Shown here piece by piece: positions 1 through 12,259 of a DNA stretch of 64,000 bases. The notes under the pieces were generated by a model, which saw only the letters and a list, made by a program, of their open reading frames with translations, searched no databases and was not told the DNA's origin. Source of the DNA: Nemania diffusa. Its lineage: Eukaryota; Ascomycota; Sordariomycetes; Xylariales; Xylariaceae. The position numbers were made by a program, and so were the translations under genes. The stretch covers positions 5,890,001 to 5,954,000 of the forward strand of contig JBBPUQ010000001.1 in the NCBI GenBank assembly GCA_038501195.1. The letters are read 5' to 3'. Numbering within the stretch: the stretch's first letter is position 1; the number at the start of each line of letters is the position of its first letter.

Positions 1-954
1 TACAGTACACAAGTAGGTATGAGTATGGTGCACTACCTTACCTATCTAGTCGCATTTCCCCGCCAGATCTGCAATCAATGTTACAATGGGTATAAGCGTG
101 GAAGGCTGAGTGATAGTCTAAAGGCATATCCTTGCAAACATGTAATCATTTCTCGCCCTAGTGTGTAGTAGGTATCGTTCCGACATGGGGTTCTCACGTG
201 GCTTGAGGTATTATCCTCTGGTTCCCTGGTCTCTTGTTGGACGCTAAAATCACACGAGGATAATAGTTGGTAAACACCGGACATATGTATACATAGGTAG
301 TACCAGGCAGTTTATATTAGGCCCGAATTCTCAAAGGATTGTAACGTCTCGAACAATCATGTTGGCCATCCCTAGGAAATACACTGGGTTGACTATCTAC
401 ACATACACATGCATCGCAATCCGTGCTACGTGCATTGATGCGGAACGCATACATACACTCTACGCTCTACTTAGTAGAGCCCTACTCGTAATCATTGTCA
501 CGTAGCATATCTAGAGACTTCTTGAATACTGGGGCATTAAGGCTTGCCTAGTTGGTTAAAACTAAAAGCTCTAGAAGGAATAGACCCAACTCATACAAAC
601 CCCAGAGGCTTGACCGCTCACTCTATGTAAATTATGATGGAATGGCTTATCAAAGAAAATAAAACTCAAGTGGACGTAAGTAATATTACTGCTACTTTAT
701 ACCGTGTAACACGTGTTTTAACGCGCCGATTCCTTATGATACACACTCAACATATTCCAAAACGGCATTAACAGCGACCGAGGGCCATGATATATGTTGA
801 GTATCCAAATCACTGTTGGCTCCCATCTGGCCTTCGGGCTTTCTGTGTTCCTTACTATCAATACACGCGAAACTCAACACAATTTAAAACGAACACTAAT
901 AATCATAATTACGCAGTACATTATTTATATTATACAACCTTCTGCAATATCAAT

Positions 955-1086
955 ATGTCTACAACTTTGAGCAACCATCCTTCAAAGCCCTGTCGCTGTA
1001 CAGTGTGTAGCTCTAAGGGCTGCAGGTTGGATGCTGAAGCTAAGACGGGAGTTTGTGTCTTGAAGGCTCACCACTCTGCTTCTTGA
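955..1086 (+). CDS. possible 43-residue Cys-rich ORF, unrecognised
   Basis: An ATG at 955 opens a 43-codon frame ending in TGA at 1084-1086. The peptide has five cysteines (pattern CxCxxC, then two more) and no signal peptide. The frame stays open upstream of the ATG from 787. I recognise no family. It lies in otherwise gene-free DNA downstream of the terpene cyclase and could be chance. Its only support is the ATG and the clustered cysteines; no intron or homologue supports it. Confidence 0.15.
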   Translation: MSTTLSNHPSKPCRCTVCSSKGCRLDAEAKTGVCVLKAHHSAS

Positions 1087-1768
1087 TAACAATATAGGGT
1101 AGGTGTGATTCTATTACCATCCCTATTCCTAAGAGGAACTCGCCTGCATCTAAATAATAGGCATTGCTTTCTCGTCCTACTTCCTCCCGGTCTTTCTTTC
1201 AATGTTAAAAAACCCTAACTCACACACACTCTGCCGAGAGAGTCAAGGCGAGTGAAGATGCGGCCAAGAGCGGGGCTAAAATTATGCAATTACAGACATA
1301 CGGAATATGCAACTTGAGCGATTTTTGAAAATGTAGGCAATGAGTTTTTCTTTGCTCAAACTTTGGTAAATTCTGAATTATTGAAGTTATAAATTGTCTA
1401 TCAATCGCCCCATTCGGTGTTTATATCATTTAACAGCTATCCATTTCCCCTTCAATTCGAGTAGGCCATGATAAGACCCTGAAAGACTAATTTGCAACCT
1501 AGATGTCGTCCCTGCCCAGCTTCCCTAGGTCAGCGTCTTGCAGAGGCTGAGCAACCTAAGATAATAAGATGCGAGAAGAAGAAATAATACAGTCTGATTG
1601 GGCAATCTGGCCTTCTGAATATCTTTGGCTGAAGTATGTTGGCCTGAAAGTATACAGATTGACTATATGAATTTTCTTAGGGTCGAGACGACGTGTTTCG
1701 CTTCATAGCCACGCGGCATATCTTTACGAGGTTGGCATCCCTAATGCACTAACTCTGTGATGTTGGAA

Positions 1769-1822
1769 TATGTGCCCAGACTTGCTTATGTGCCCAGACT
1801 TGCTTATGTGCCCAGACTTGCT
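1769..1822. repeat. three perfect 18-bp tandem repeats
   Basis: The unit TATGTGCCCAGACTTGCT occurs three times head to tail without mismatch (1769-1786, 1787-1804, 1805-1822). It lies about 150 bp beyond the stop codon of the minus-strand terpene cyclase, in its likely 3' flank. The rest of 1-1968 is gene-poor apart from the doubtful ORF at 955. Confidence 0.95.
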
Positions 1823-1968
1823 AATGTCCCCCCCAAACTATTTAAAAGACAGCATTGGTGCGCGGTGTACCTACTAAAACTAACCCCTACAAAGACAGCA
1901 AAAACAAGCCGTAAAATCATAAATAACAGGGATAGAACTCAAAATCGGGCAGCTTCGTTCGCCGACCC

Positions 1969-3037
1969 CTACGCCGAGAGAGGGTTCGTGTACCTCTCGG
2001 TAGAGCGGCTCCAAAACTCGTTTCCTGACATCTGGTACTCGATTCTCTTTAGATACTCCCTCATGTCGGGCGTGTCCTTGTGCGCTAGAGCTTCGTGGAC
2101 GAGACACTCTTGCTTGACCTCCCACTCGCGACAAAGCTGGTATAGGACGCGCTTGGCTGAGTCGACCGTGATATTGCTTTCGTCAGCTAGGATAGCAACA
2201 GCAGTACACAAGGCACCTCCCTCTTCGTGGAGTGTCTTTGCTGCGTGGACCTCCTTTTCATAACTCCAGATGTCGTTAATAACGGCCATGTGCCGACCGC
2301 AGTTTCTGTCCACTTTATCCGCAAGAGCGATGTCCTCTGGGGATAGATGGAGTGCGCCCGTGAAACGAATCAGCGCACTTAGAACCCTGTGAGGTGTGAG
2401 AAATACATAAAGAATGCGAATCGTGGTTCTCGAGAACTCCGGATCTTACTCACCCTTTTCCAACGTCAGTCTCGCGGTACTCCAAGTACTCACCGAACTT
2501 CATTTTCTTGAGGCGTCTAGGGTCGGTCTGGGAGTCCATGAACGCATAGACCGGGTCGAGCATCTCATCCGCTAGTACGCGGTCGCAAGCGCGCAAATCT
2601 TGCCACAGGTCATACGAGATCCATTCCACTGGCACGCTGCGATCTGGCTGTATGTCTCCGCGGAAGAGTGAGAAGACTTTGTTATTGTACGCCCTGCCTT
2701 CCTCAAGCGACATGTGCTCCAGAACATCGTCGATGAGGAACAACAGAGTGATGAGGCGGCAAGCAAGGGGAAGACGGTCGTCAAGGGACTTGCAGACGTA
2801 AAAGCATGTAACTCGAGTCATTCCGTCGCCCTCGAATCTCTTGCGGAACTTCTGGCTAGGAAACTCCCAGTGCTCTAGGAAAAACCCGTTCACCTCCTTG
2901 ATTGTTCTTTCGGTGAGAGGATGGCACATAGCCGTCAGGCCAGACGCCGGGATCTGTCGTTTGATGAAGGGGGCTGGGTTCTCCGGTACCATTGTTGTGG
3001 TGGCACCGGAGGAGTCGAGTTCTATCATAGGAGACAT
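1969..3037 (-). CDS. class I sesquiterpene cyclase, aristolochene-synthase type
   Basis: Two exons (3037-2454, 2386-1969) around a 67-nt intron give 333 residues, close to the usual 320-340 for fungal aristolochene synthases. The aspartate-rich Mg2+ motif DDVLE lies at residues 103-107, the NSE motif NDIWSYEKE at 232-240, and an RY pair near the C-terminus. All catalytic signatures are intact, so the enzyme should ionise and cyclise farnesyl diphosphate in the cytosol. Family resemblance points to a bicyclic eremophilane-type hydrocarbon, but the exact product cannot be read from sequence. The ATG at 3037 was chosen because it gives the normal length and no in-frame ATG follows until residue 4. 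The next gene upstream is a divergently transcribed P450 (3632), a typical terpene-cluster pair with a 594-bp shared promoter. Confidence 0.9.
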
Positions 3038-3631
3038 GCTTGCGAAGTTGAGGTATGTGCTTCGAGAATCTTGATATTGGTGGCGCGGGGGAAATTGAAT
3101 GTCTCTGTGTTCAGTTACTCAATCCTGGTGCCAATGTTTTCTATTCAACAATCACTCCCTGTACGAACTCGTTGTTGATAAATGTCATTTCATCTTGCTG
3201 ACAAAGGTGATGTTGGAGTGCAAATCGGTCCTTGCCTTAATACTCACATATAACCAAGAATGGAAGTGCCCAGAATCTTAAGTCCCCATGTGGAGGAAGG
3301 GAAATCCGGCGACAATTCATCGACCGGCCTAGTTCAGATCTTCGCTTATCTACTCTTTAATAATGTTGCATACGCGAAGATGACGATGACCGTATTGCCC
3401 ATTTTGGCAGTCGCCGTAAAACTAGCAACTAACATGCCTAAGTACGGACAGGGCCTTGGCTTTGCTTAGATGTGTCTGAAGAAAAGTGAGAATGGTATGA
3501 GATCAGCTTACCAACAAGAGACGGATGGTATATCTATCTAGTCGATAGATTTTCCACACTGCAACTTAAGTTTTGTTCCTTGCACCTAGTTCCTCTGCTG
3601 TATTCAATCAGTGCGGCATCGAACTGTCGCC

Positions 3632-5611
3632 ATGTCTCACAATTTCACGTCTATACCTTCAAATGCCTATCCTTCTCTTTTGTGGATAGACCAGTCATTT
3701 CTATCCCCTAAATATGCTATGAGTTTCATCACCGCCATCCTCGGTTTAGCCTGGGTCTCGTGGAAGCAATGGATCGAGAAGCCCAAACTCATACCAGGGA
3801 TCTACGTCGTTGGTGGCGGCAGCAAGTCTCAGATCATAAAGAGCAGAGAGAACTTCAGAGTCGCTTCAAGAGAAATGGTTCTCGAGGGATATGAGCGGTC
3901 AAGTGGAAACGAGTTCTTTTACGTGCCTTCTCGTGCGGGTGAACGCCTAGTTAGTATGTCAACCCTATGGGGCACTCAACGGCACTTCTCCCGGGTTATT
4001 GTTCATGCAGAGATATTACCTTATTAATAGTATTCTCGATGCCGCTAACCCTATCTACTATAGTGCCGTCCCATTTCATCGAAGAGCTCAAATCGGCGCC
4101 GATGGATAAGGTAGATTTCATTGGTATTGTGCGAGATCTGATGGAGGGGGACTATACAGGCATAGGCCACAGAAGCAGGCTGCACCCAGACACCCTGAAG
4201 CTTGGCCTAACCCCTAAAGTCAGCTCCATGATGCCGGAGGTTCAAGACGAAGTCGATGTAGCTTTCCGCGATGCGTTCCCGGCGTGTGAGGATTGGACGG
4301 AGATTGAACTCCTGCCTGTGTTTGCGAACATTGTTGCGCGAGCTTCTAGTCGCATGATGGGTGGTAAACCACTCAGCCGAGACAAGGAATGGATTCAAGC
4401 ATCTATCGACTTTTCTCACTGCGCACTGAGTGGATCCCAAAAGATCAAAGTGAGCAGTCCATCACCCCAACTGCCTCAACCAGGGCCATCGTTCAGAGTA
4501 GAAGAGGCTTGGCTATGATAGTCCTGACCCAATAAGCCTTATGTATTCTGTCATATTCTCACACATCGCTTTAATGCGGAATCACTAACCTCTGAGCGGT
4601 CAGTCTCTGCATTGGCTTGTCAGACCTTTGCTTGCGCCCTGGATCCGTGAGGTCTACAAGGACATCCCGAATTGCGGACTGATAGCGGAGAGAGTAACGA
4701 AGCCCTTACTAGAGCAGCGGAGGAGGGATAACGAGTGGCCGAACGACTTTCTTACTCTCCTTTGGGACGCAGCTAAGGGCGAAGAGCAGGAGGATAAGTT
4801 CCTCGCTTCGCGCATATTACTCACGGCCTTCGCTTCAATTCACACCAGCACTGCTGCTATCATGCAGTTCATCATGGATCTCTGCGAGCATCCAGAATGT
4901 ATTGACATCATGAAAGAAGAGTACTCGACCCTTATAGATGAGAAGGGCTTTGTTCCCCTAGGAGGATTCAGCCGCCTGCCTAAGATGGATAGCTGTATGA
5001 AGGAGAGCCAGAGATTCTGGCCAGCTACCGTTCGTGAGTCTAAGCTCGTTCCGATATATGCTTCGTTCCTTATGGAAGCAACAATTACTAAGAATAACTG
5101 CAGTCACGTTTGAGCGTATCATAAATGAGGACCGCACATTGTCCAACGGCTTAACGGTCCCCGCTGGTCACCGTGTTGCTGTGTGCAATTACGGAGTCAA
5201 TATGGACCCGAACATCTTTCCAGAACCCGAAAAGTTCGATGGCCTTCGCTTTGAGAAACTGCGGCAGAAATTTCCTGCATTGCAAGGGAGGACTCAATTC
5301 GTGGCATGCAACCGGACCAGTTTGAACTTTGGTTATGGGCGTCATGCCTGCCCTGGGTAAGTGACTCACCCCGGGTCTGCTTTTTGACAGCGCATTTGCC
5401 TGTCGGAGATAAGATATCTGTCTAACCGAGGTATAGTCGTGCCTTTTTTGCTGAAGAGTATAAGGCGATCATGATCCGCCTTCTCGAAACCTTCGAGATC
5501 AAGTTTCCTCCAGGGAAAGGTAGACCTCCGACTCTCGAGTTCGAGACCCATTATATCGTCAACCCGGACTCCAAGGTCATGTTTAGGCGGCGCAAGACTA
5601 CTTCCATTTAA
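3632..5611 (+). CDS. cytochrome P450, CYP68/CYP503 (ent-kaurene-oxidase-like) type
   Basis: Five exons (3632-3953, 4064-4449, 4604-5033, 5104-5356, 5437-5611) join in frame to 521 residues. A membrane anchor lies at about residues 26-45. The I-helix reads AFASIHTST, lacking the usual AGxDT acid and with the HTST seen in CYP68-like enzymes. The ExxR motif is in KESQRF, and the haem signature is FGYGRHACPGR with Cys462. It would be an ER-bound monooxygenase using a P450 reductase. Adjacency to the terpene cyclase suggests it oxidises the sesquiterpene skeleton; this is inference. Donors are near consensus (GTATGT, GTGAGC, GTGAGT, GTAAGT). A GTG lies 21 nt upstream in frame, but the ATG at 3632 is the first true start. 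Confidence 0.88.
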
Positions 5612-6401
5612 ACCATACCGTCCTACATGTGTTGCGCTATTCTAAACGCGCGATGTTTGGCTGATGGGAAGTGATAGAAATTCCCTTTATTGAATGTGGG
5701 TGATGAACCCATCGTAGCTTAGCCGTATTTTGAACGAAAGTACGGATGTTTCCTGTTGTTTCCACGATATCGCCGAAGATTTGCGGGTTTTATTTTCTTC
5801 TGTTGTATTTATATGGTAGCTACCGGTGCTCCATGGCAGAAGTATGGTTTCATGTCGAACCGAAACGGATCCCGGGGGGGCGGGGTCTTAGATATATAGT
5901 ATGATGCAGATAAATTCAATAGATATTTGACAAGTTGAATCGCCAATAGTCCTTTTTGGGCGTAGGCAGTCCTGGTTGAAAGCGCCCTCATTATTCCTCT
6001 ACTTTCCGTAGATCTTTCAACAGGTCCCCCGAGCCCTAGATACTATCAAGGTAGCCCGGCTCTCCTGCGTACATTATGAATGATATGTCAATCGGGGACT
6101 CAAATTCGTATTGCTTTATGCGACGTACATCACGCCAAATGCTAATGCAGGATATGAATATATGGGGTTGACTTATAGCAGATCTGATGTTAGGTTTTGG
6201 GTCTAGCAATCTGGTCATGCGCATTGGAGCACTCACTTCCTTATCTGAGTGCTTAGATAAATGCTACCAAGTTTCTACCTCTGTTCTCTTTCCGAAATTC
6301 TTAGACACCCTCATCTATTCATTGATATACTGCTAGAGGTTTAGACCAATTAACTTAAGTCCTTTAATTATAAAGTCATCTTTCTTTGTTTTGTATTTAT
6401 T
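5612..6401. other. intergenic, nothing recognised
   Basis: About 0.8 kb between the convergent 3' ends of the P450 and the DUF7580-like gene. Only short unsupported frames were seen; it becomes AT-rich toward 6400. Confidence 0.6.
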
Positions 6402-8378
6402 TTATATACGGAAGGATTTCGCTTTTCCCACCGTCATCTTCCCACCCGCGAGTCGGTCAGAATCTTGCAACGGCAACACAATGTCGTTATAAATCGCTTG
6501 ACGGAAAGTATCGTCGTCTAAAGACAAACTGCTGGCCGCCAGATCGCATTTGATACAGTGCTCCACGGCGTTCTTGAACTCAGGTGAGCTACTCCATTCG
6601 ATTCGTTTTAGTATTCCTTCAATCCTAGTAAAGCCTTTGGCAGTCGTATAGTCGAATATGTCTTCAGGCGGAACAGCACTTAGGTCGATACCTTCGTCGT
6701 CCCAAAATTCATGTACTGGCTTCCATAGCATGACCTCCATTAACAGGATACCCAGGTAGTATAGCGTTGATACTCCTGTTTCTTCACTGGTGGGGTTATA
6801 GTTGGGCACTGTTGTCGAGCCTCCTAAATCGTAAAGCGACTTTTTTGCCAAGTAAATCTCGTCGAAATCGACCTTCCCATCGCGCGAGATTAAGAACACG
6901 TCCGTTATCGTCAGCTTAGCAGGCATCCATAACGTGTTGTGCATGAACAAAACACTGGAAGCTGCCGTGGCTGCGATATGGTACAGTCGGGCGAGCGAGG
7001 GGCGATGCGACTGCGAGAAGACGTCCTTCAGGTGAACTGTGGTGCACTGGTCGCTATTATAAGAAGACCTGAAGGGCGAGACTTCAAACGTCTGTCGACT
7101 TTGGGTCGTCTCGTCTCGGAGGTAACCATAAGGCTCTTGAAATTCGGCATCGGGCCGCTTGCCGCTTAGTGTGCGACAAATGTCCTTTACTAGTACAAGC
7201 TGCCGAGTCTCCGGTACGAGCGGCGAAATATGCCTTACGGGACCGGCAATAATTTGATAGGATACATTAAAGCTTGGGCCAGTCGCCGATTCACTCCTGC
7301 TCAGTAACGAGGGAGCATGTGCTGCGGGTGTCGTATCCTGTTCCAAAAATCTTACTCGCCCGGACTTGGGTTTCCTTCCCACTACATCAGTACTAACAGG
7401 AAACACGGTTGATGTAGGCGCTTTCGTGGGAATTTCCGCTAGTTGGAGGACAAGTTCATCCCATACCCAACTTAAAGGTGCTTTGCCTTTAAAATTCTGA
7501 GGTGTATTGGCCATCACAAGATGAAAAGTTAGTCGTTTAATTAATGCCTCTTCATCTAGCGCCCGCTCTGTGACTCTTGGCGACGGGAGGCTGAAACCAA
7601 CGCCATGCGATGGAGCACAAGTACAAGACAGGCTAGATCTCAAAGCGTTGTAGATACTTCTTGATACTGCTTGCAACAATTTGAACAGCTTCTCTTGTGA
7701 AGGAGCCTTTCGATAAGGCTCATTTCTCAAGTTGCCAGTCATCATCAGATCAAGTTTTTGATTGATATCAGCCAGTCGTTTCAAAGACTCTTCATGAGTG
7801 GAAAATTGTAAAGCGATCTTTATCATATCCCCCTTACTAATCGGCCTATCGTCGATTCTGATCTGTTTAACTTCTTAGTATCAGAAGTGTGAAAATATTA
7901 CAACATATTTAGTCAGATAAGACATGGGATACCGGTACTATATGCCCACTGATATGGTTTCGAGACTTCCGGGAATTGGCATAGGACTGACCTCAAAAGC
8001 TGGTCCAAGACGTAGCTTCGACCTGATCTCCTCGACTGCCTCATTCATAGAATGTACTAGCGCCTCGAAATCCTTCAGCGTGTGGTCCAGCCTTCTCTCG
8101 ACAAGAGCCTTGGTATCTGGATCCTGCCATAGTGGGCCAAAGGGCTCTGCAAGCAGAGGCTTCATGTCTTTGGGATCTATGATACCTCCCAGCAAGGTCT
8201 CGCAGGTGTTTCTTAGAATGGTTTGCTCGGTGCTAAGGGCTGTAGCTAGGGAATGCATCACCTTTGCGCGACGCCGCATTATTTGTATTGTCTTTATTCC
8301 ACGCTCATAGTGCTCGAGCGCAGAGATCAGAAGGGGTATAGTGCCGAGAACAACACCGACCACCTCAAAGCCCGACAT
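6402..8378 (-). CDS. DUF7580-type fungal protein with HeLo-like N-terminus and kinase-like C-terminal half
   Basis: Two exons (8378-7950, 7862-6402) around an 87-nt intron (weak donor GTGGGC, acceptor AAACAG after a CTAAG-like branch site) give 629 residues. Residues 1-143 form a helical domain opening MSGFEVVGVVLG, which resembles the N-terminal helices of HET-s/HeLo-like and related fungal incompatibility proteins. The C-terminal 300 residues resemble a degenerate protein-kinase fold (blocks LYHIAATAASSVLFMHN, YLGILLMEVMLW), as in DUF7580 proteins; I see no clear catalytic HRD/DFG triad. It is most likely a non-self recognition or cell-death accessory gene rather than a metabolic enzyme. 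It sits inside the cluster without an obvious biosynthetic role. The family name is from memory and less certain than the gene model. Confidence 0.7.
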
Positions 8379-8763
8379 TTCGACGCCTTGAGCGCTTTAG
8401 ATCTTGCAGGGTGGCTGTAACAATTTTATCTGGAGCTATAGAGTGCGAAACTACCAGCTAATAATGAAGCCGCAATATAATAAAAAGAAGAGTGGCTCGG
8501 AAAGACGAGGGGTTATGCGCTGAAAACCCATTACAGCAAATCTCGCTGTAAGGTCATGCAGTGCAATCCTACCCTGTCAGCGCGGGGATCTGCGTGATCC
8601 GCCTTGAGGGTGGGTGGGGTCAGTTTCTTGTAGGCAGCATGCCAACACTGATGAGCAAGCTTGAATTAAAGTCTGCTATGAACCTCTCAAACTCACTTAC
8701 ATAGGCTATAGATATTCCCTGCGCGATTCTTGGATTCGTCGATTTGCGCTGAAGGGTGTAAAA
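8379..8763. promoter_or_regulatory. divergent promoter region
   Basis: 385 bp between divergent starts at 8378 (minus) and 8764 (plus). It holds no ORF and presumably carries both promoters. No specific site was recognised. Confidence 0.5.
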
Positions 8764-11624
8764 ATGGCCTCCGAGCTGGCCACGGAGTCAATCGCAGATA
8801 ACGTCGCACGAGCTTTAGCCGCCTTTGAAGCAATTACTACGAGAGAGACACAAGTAGAGCCTACTGGCTCTCAATATACCTGGGTGCGGATGATAGACGA
8901 CCAACTCTCGAAGTTCAAGCTATGGGCTGGCAATATAGGGGCACATCGAACTGGGCGACGTTCTTTAGATTATCGCCTCCGAGACTCGTCTCATCTCCAA
9001 ACACAGGTGTTGAGGCTGCTCGATGACCTAGTCACCTCATTGAATGAAGGTGTGAGACCAATAGTTCTAAAGTTTAAACGAATCTCTGACAGGATCCAGT
9101 GCATTCAATCCTATCCGGGGAAACACTACCGTGGGACCAGGACCTGGGAGAAGCGGGTGAACTTGACGAGGAGATCAAGGAACTCCTCATGAATGAAGAC
9201 TTCGAATTTGATTCGGAATTAGGCCAGTTGACGAAAGAAGTCACTGACAGCATTGCTTATTTGCTGCGACTCTCGATGGCGCTCCGTAACCCTGCCCCGC
9301 ACGATCGCTTCATGTCAACCGAGTACGCGAATGTGCGCTATTTCGAAGCGACCGATAAAGCCCACGTGGAAGCTAAATATCCAAGAGCGAGCCAATACTT
9401 AATAATAAGGCTAGGACAAGCGTTGTCCCAAAGACGACAGTATTTTAGGTACCGTGAATCACATCATGAAAAACTAGCTCGCGGCTTGATCGATTCCGGA
9501 CGGTCTGAGGTTGACGGGCAGAGTACGGTCGCATCATCTGTTCCCGGAGCAATGAAAATGGCTGGCGTCGATCCAAGGTTTGGAGAGCTAGACGAGGATG
9601 AACGTTCCGATACTGGATTCTCTCAAACCTCTTTCGCTACTACTGCTCCTGAGTCTGATCGTCTGAGGATACCGCCATTACCGAGAAGAGCCCACGACGG
9701 CCCGTTTGAGTGTCCATTCTGCTATATGTTGATCTCAGTGAGTGGTAAGCATCAATGGAAGTAAGGTCGCCACACTAGTTTTACGCGCGAGGTTGCATAT
9801 ATACTTATCAAGACAGGAAACACGTGCTCCGCGACCTGAGGCCATACATTTGTCTAGTCGAAGACTGTGAAACCGGCAACAGAGAATACAGTCGCCGTCA
9901 CGAGTGGATGAATCACATGTTCCAGAAGCATTGGAAAAGATGGCCATGCCCATATCAGTGTGGATGGGATGGCACCACGGAAACGAACTTGCGCCAGCAT
10001 GTTACCAGGATCCATGGGCCTAAAACAAACATGGAGCTCGATGCTATGATTGCGAGATGCGGTCAAACTCGATTAATATCTGCATCTTCGCCTGTTGTGT
10101 GTCCCCTTTGCCAACATATATTGGAATCTGTGCAACAATATCAGCGGCACGTGGGTCGCCATCAAGTTGATTTGGCCCTGTTTGCCCTTCCCAGAATTGA
10201 AAATGACGACAGCGAGTCTGACGAAGCGAGAGAAGACCAGGGAACTATATCTACACGCAGCGGAAGTTATTCTGAAGCAGTAAGTGACGGCATCTCCCCC
10301 ACAGCTTCACCTAGAGTAGCTGGGACTACCGAAAACAACGAGGAAGGAGATAAAGCACCCCAGCAGGACAATAATGTTAACGGCCACCCAACTCGACAAA
10401 TGGGTGAGCCTGCGCCAAACATACCTGATCCTAGTCCGAACATTGCCATGGTAGCTGATCAAGACATTGACGACATTGACGACATTGACGAACTTTCAGA
10501 AAGGATTAAACTCGAAAGGATTGAACTCGAAAGGAGAATTAAAGAAAAGCTTACTAGAGACCAGCTGGTGGAGACACTAGAAAGGATTGAACTCGAAAGG
10601 AGAATTAAAGATAAACTTGATAGAGACTGGCCGGCGACAATAGAAGAGCAAGTAAGGGAAATGAACAAAACTCTAGATCGACTAAGCGAAGACGACATCA
10701 CCATCAAAGTTCCTACTGGTTCTGTCATCGAGGTTGGGAACGTCAAGATTCACTCGACCGAGGGCGGCGAAGTCAACGTCGGCGGCACCGGTACCCCACA
10801 AGCAGGCAGCGATCGCGGAACCTCTGCTTACCGCGACCATCGTAAGGTTCTCCCAGATCAGGATGCGGGTCAGATGTCGGGCCCCGAGAGTAGCCCGCCT
10901 ACTAACAATCCGGCCTACTCTACTTCTTCAAGCAAATATGACGTGCTCGAACCCAAGAGATCTGTAGAAGATGAAGATGATCGCCCATCCCGGGGTCGGT
11001 ACCGTTCCTTTAAGCCTGAAATAGAAGCGAATTGGAACGAAGGCAGATTTCGGCTCGAACAGAAATTTAAGCGGTTGGAACAGAAATTACAGCCCGAGCA
11101 ACATCGCGATCAGACAGCGCGTGGCAAGGAAGATCTACGCGAGGATGAAACCGAGCTGGACGCCACCTATTTCGAAAGGAAAGTCGATCCGCTCGAAAAG
11201 CAGGCTCAGGGCAATATAGGCATCGATTCTCTCGAAGAAGCAGAAGCTGAACATCTTTATCAGCTGCGTCGCGAGCAGATGGCCAAAAAGGTTGTCGAGA
11301 GACGCGAAGCGGCCAATACAGATGGAGTTCGATGGACCAAGATTAGCAGGAAGAAGGTCAGTCCCGAAGCTCTCAATACTGGGAAAGAAAACTTCAAGGT
11401 TGGTGATGACTTTGTCATCGTGGAACGAATTCTCAGCGAAGAGGAGGTAGAGGCCTATGCTACCGCGACTAGACAGCTAAGGGGTAAGCAATAAACACAA
11501 GGGCGCGAACTGGAGCCGCCCTGCTAACACGTAAATAGAATTGCGAATAAAAGTATTAAAAGAGGGGCTGGAAGCGAGCTGGAAACGAGATGATGGCCCG
11601 GCGAACCGTGCAGAAGGGGAATAG
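8764..11624 (+). CDS. C2H2 zinc-finger / coiled-coil protein (AcuF-like C2H2 family), C-terminus possibly broken
   Basis: Proposed exons: 8764-9049, 9100-9760, 9817-11483, 11539-11624 (899 residues). The first intron is ambiguous (9050-9099, or 9052-9092). Zinc-finger-like pairs occur in PFECPFCYMLI, RPYICLVEDC, RWPCPYQCGWDG and PVVCPLCQHIL, matching a large fungal family. The second half is charged and helical, with a duplicated 11-residue ERIELERRIK block and a DIDDIDDID run, then conserved GDDFVIVERILSEEEVEAYA. If intron 11484-11538 (GTAAGC, branch CTAAC) is not spliced, translation stops at 11494. If it is spliced, helical coding continues to TAG at 11622-11624. Function is unknown, probably nuclear or signalling. 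It looks like a passenger in the cluster. Confidence 0.75.
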
Positions 11625-11830
11625 CGCGACCGTAAGTATAAGTAGCGCCATTGTCGAATTGAGGATCGCTTCATGAAGACACGCATGACTTCACGACATA
11701 TTTCACTTGCGACTTTGCGCGTCTACAATGCTCTGTATTGACTATCTGAATAAGGAACCAGAGCCCAATTTCACGTGTGCGAGAGGGGTCTAGGAGAATA
11801 GAATGCTAGACTAATCATAACATGCAACAG

Positions 11831-11917
11831 GATGAATACGTCTTGATCAAGAGATGGGTTCCCGAATATGAACAAGATACTCTACGGCGTTTCACTAGTT
11901 TTAGAAAAAATACGTGA
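11831..11917 (+). pseudogene. detached C-terminal fragment of the preceding C2H2/coiled-coil family
   Basis: An open stretch immediately after a CAG acceptor (11828-11830) encodes DEYVLIKRWVPEYEQDTLRR and stops at TGA 11915-11917. From memory, this block is the conserved C-terminal tail of proteins resembling the 8764-11624 gene. The preceding gene has a TAG at 11622-11624, with a perfect but unused GTAAGT donor 7 nt beyond it. I infer that the tail was the last exon and has been cut off by a nonsense change, unless a splice route I did not find still joins it. Confidence 0.4.
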
Positions 11918-12259
11918 GTTTATCTTAGGTTTATTGGATGCGAGCGACGCGATGGGAAGATGTGTTCATCTTTAACATTGTTTTCATGCTCACCAGTAGC
12001 TAGACACGGGATTGCACTTATATGAGTAACAGCGCCCATTCCGCGGGGCTGAGATCACAGTCACGGCTAATGTAAGGGCTCTACTGTGCTTGAAGCTTCT
12101 ATACATATCTCTTAGCATTTAAATGCAACGAAATCTGAGTCTGAGGAAACTAAGCTATGAGTTAGCCCCGGTAATCTTGCAATGTGTATACGTAAGACAT
12201 TATGAGAACCAGTATCTGGACACTCCATGTCTTAGTGAAGCATTGCCGCGATAGTGAAA
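11918..12259. other. intergenic, nothing recognised
   Basis: 342 bp between convergent gene ends. No supported ORF or repeat was seen. Confidence 0.6.

Noticed and set aside
1757..2263. 168-codon plus-strand frame running through the tandem repeats into the terpene cyclase
   Set aside because: The repeats happen to stay open and the rest is antisense to the cyclase exon.
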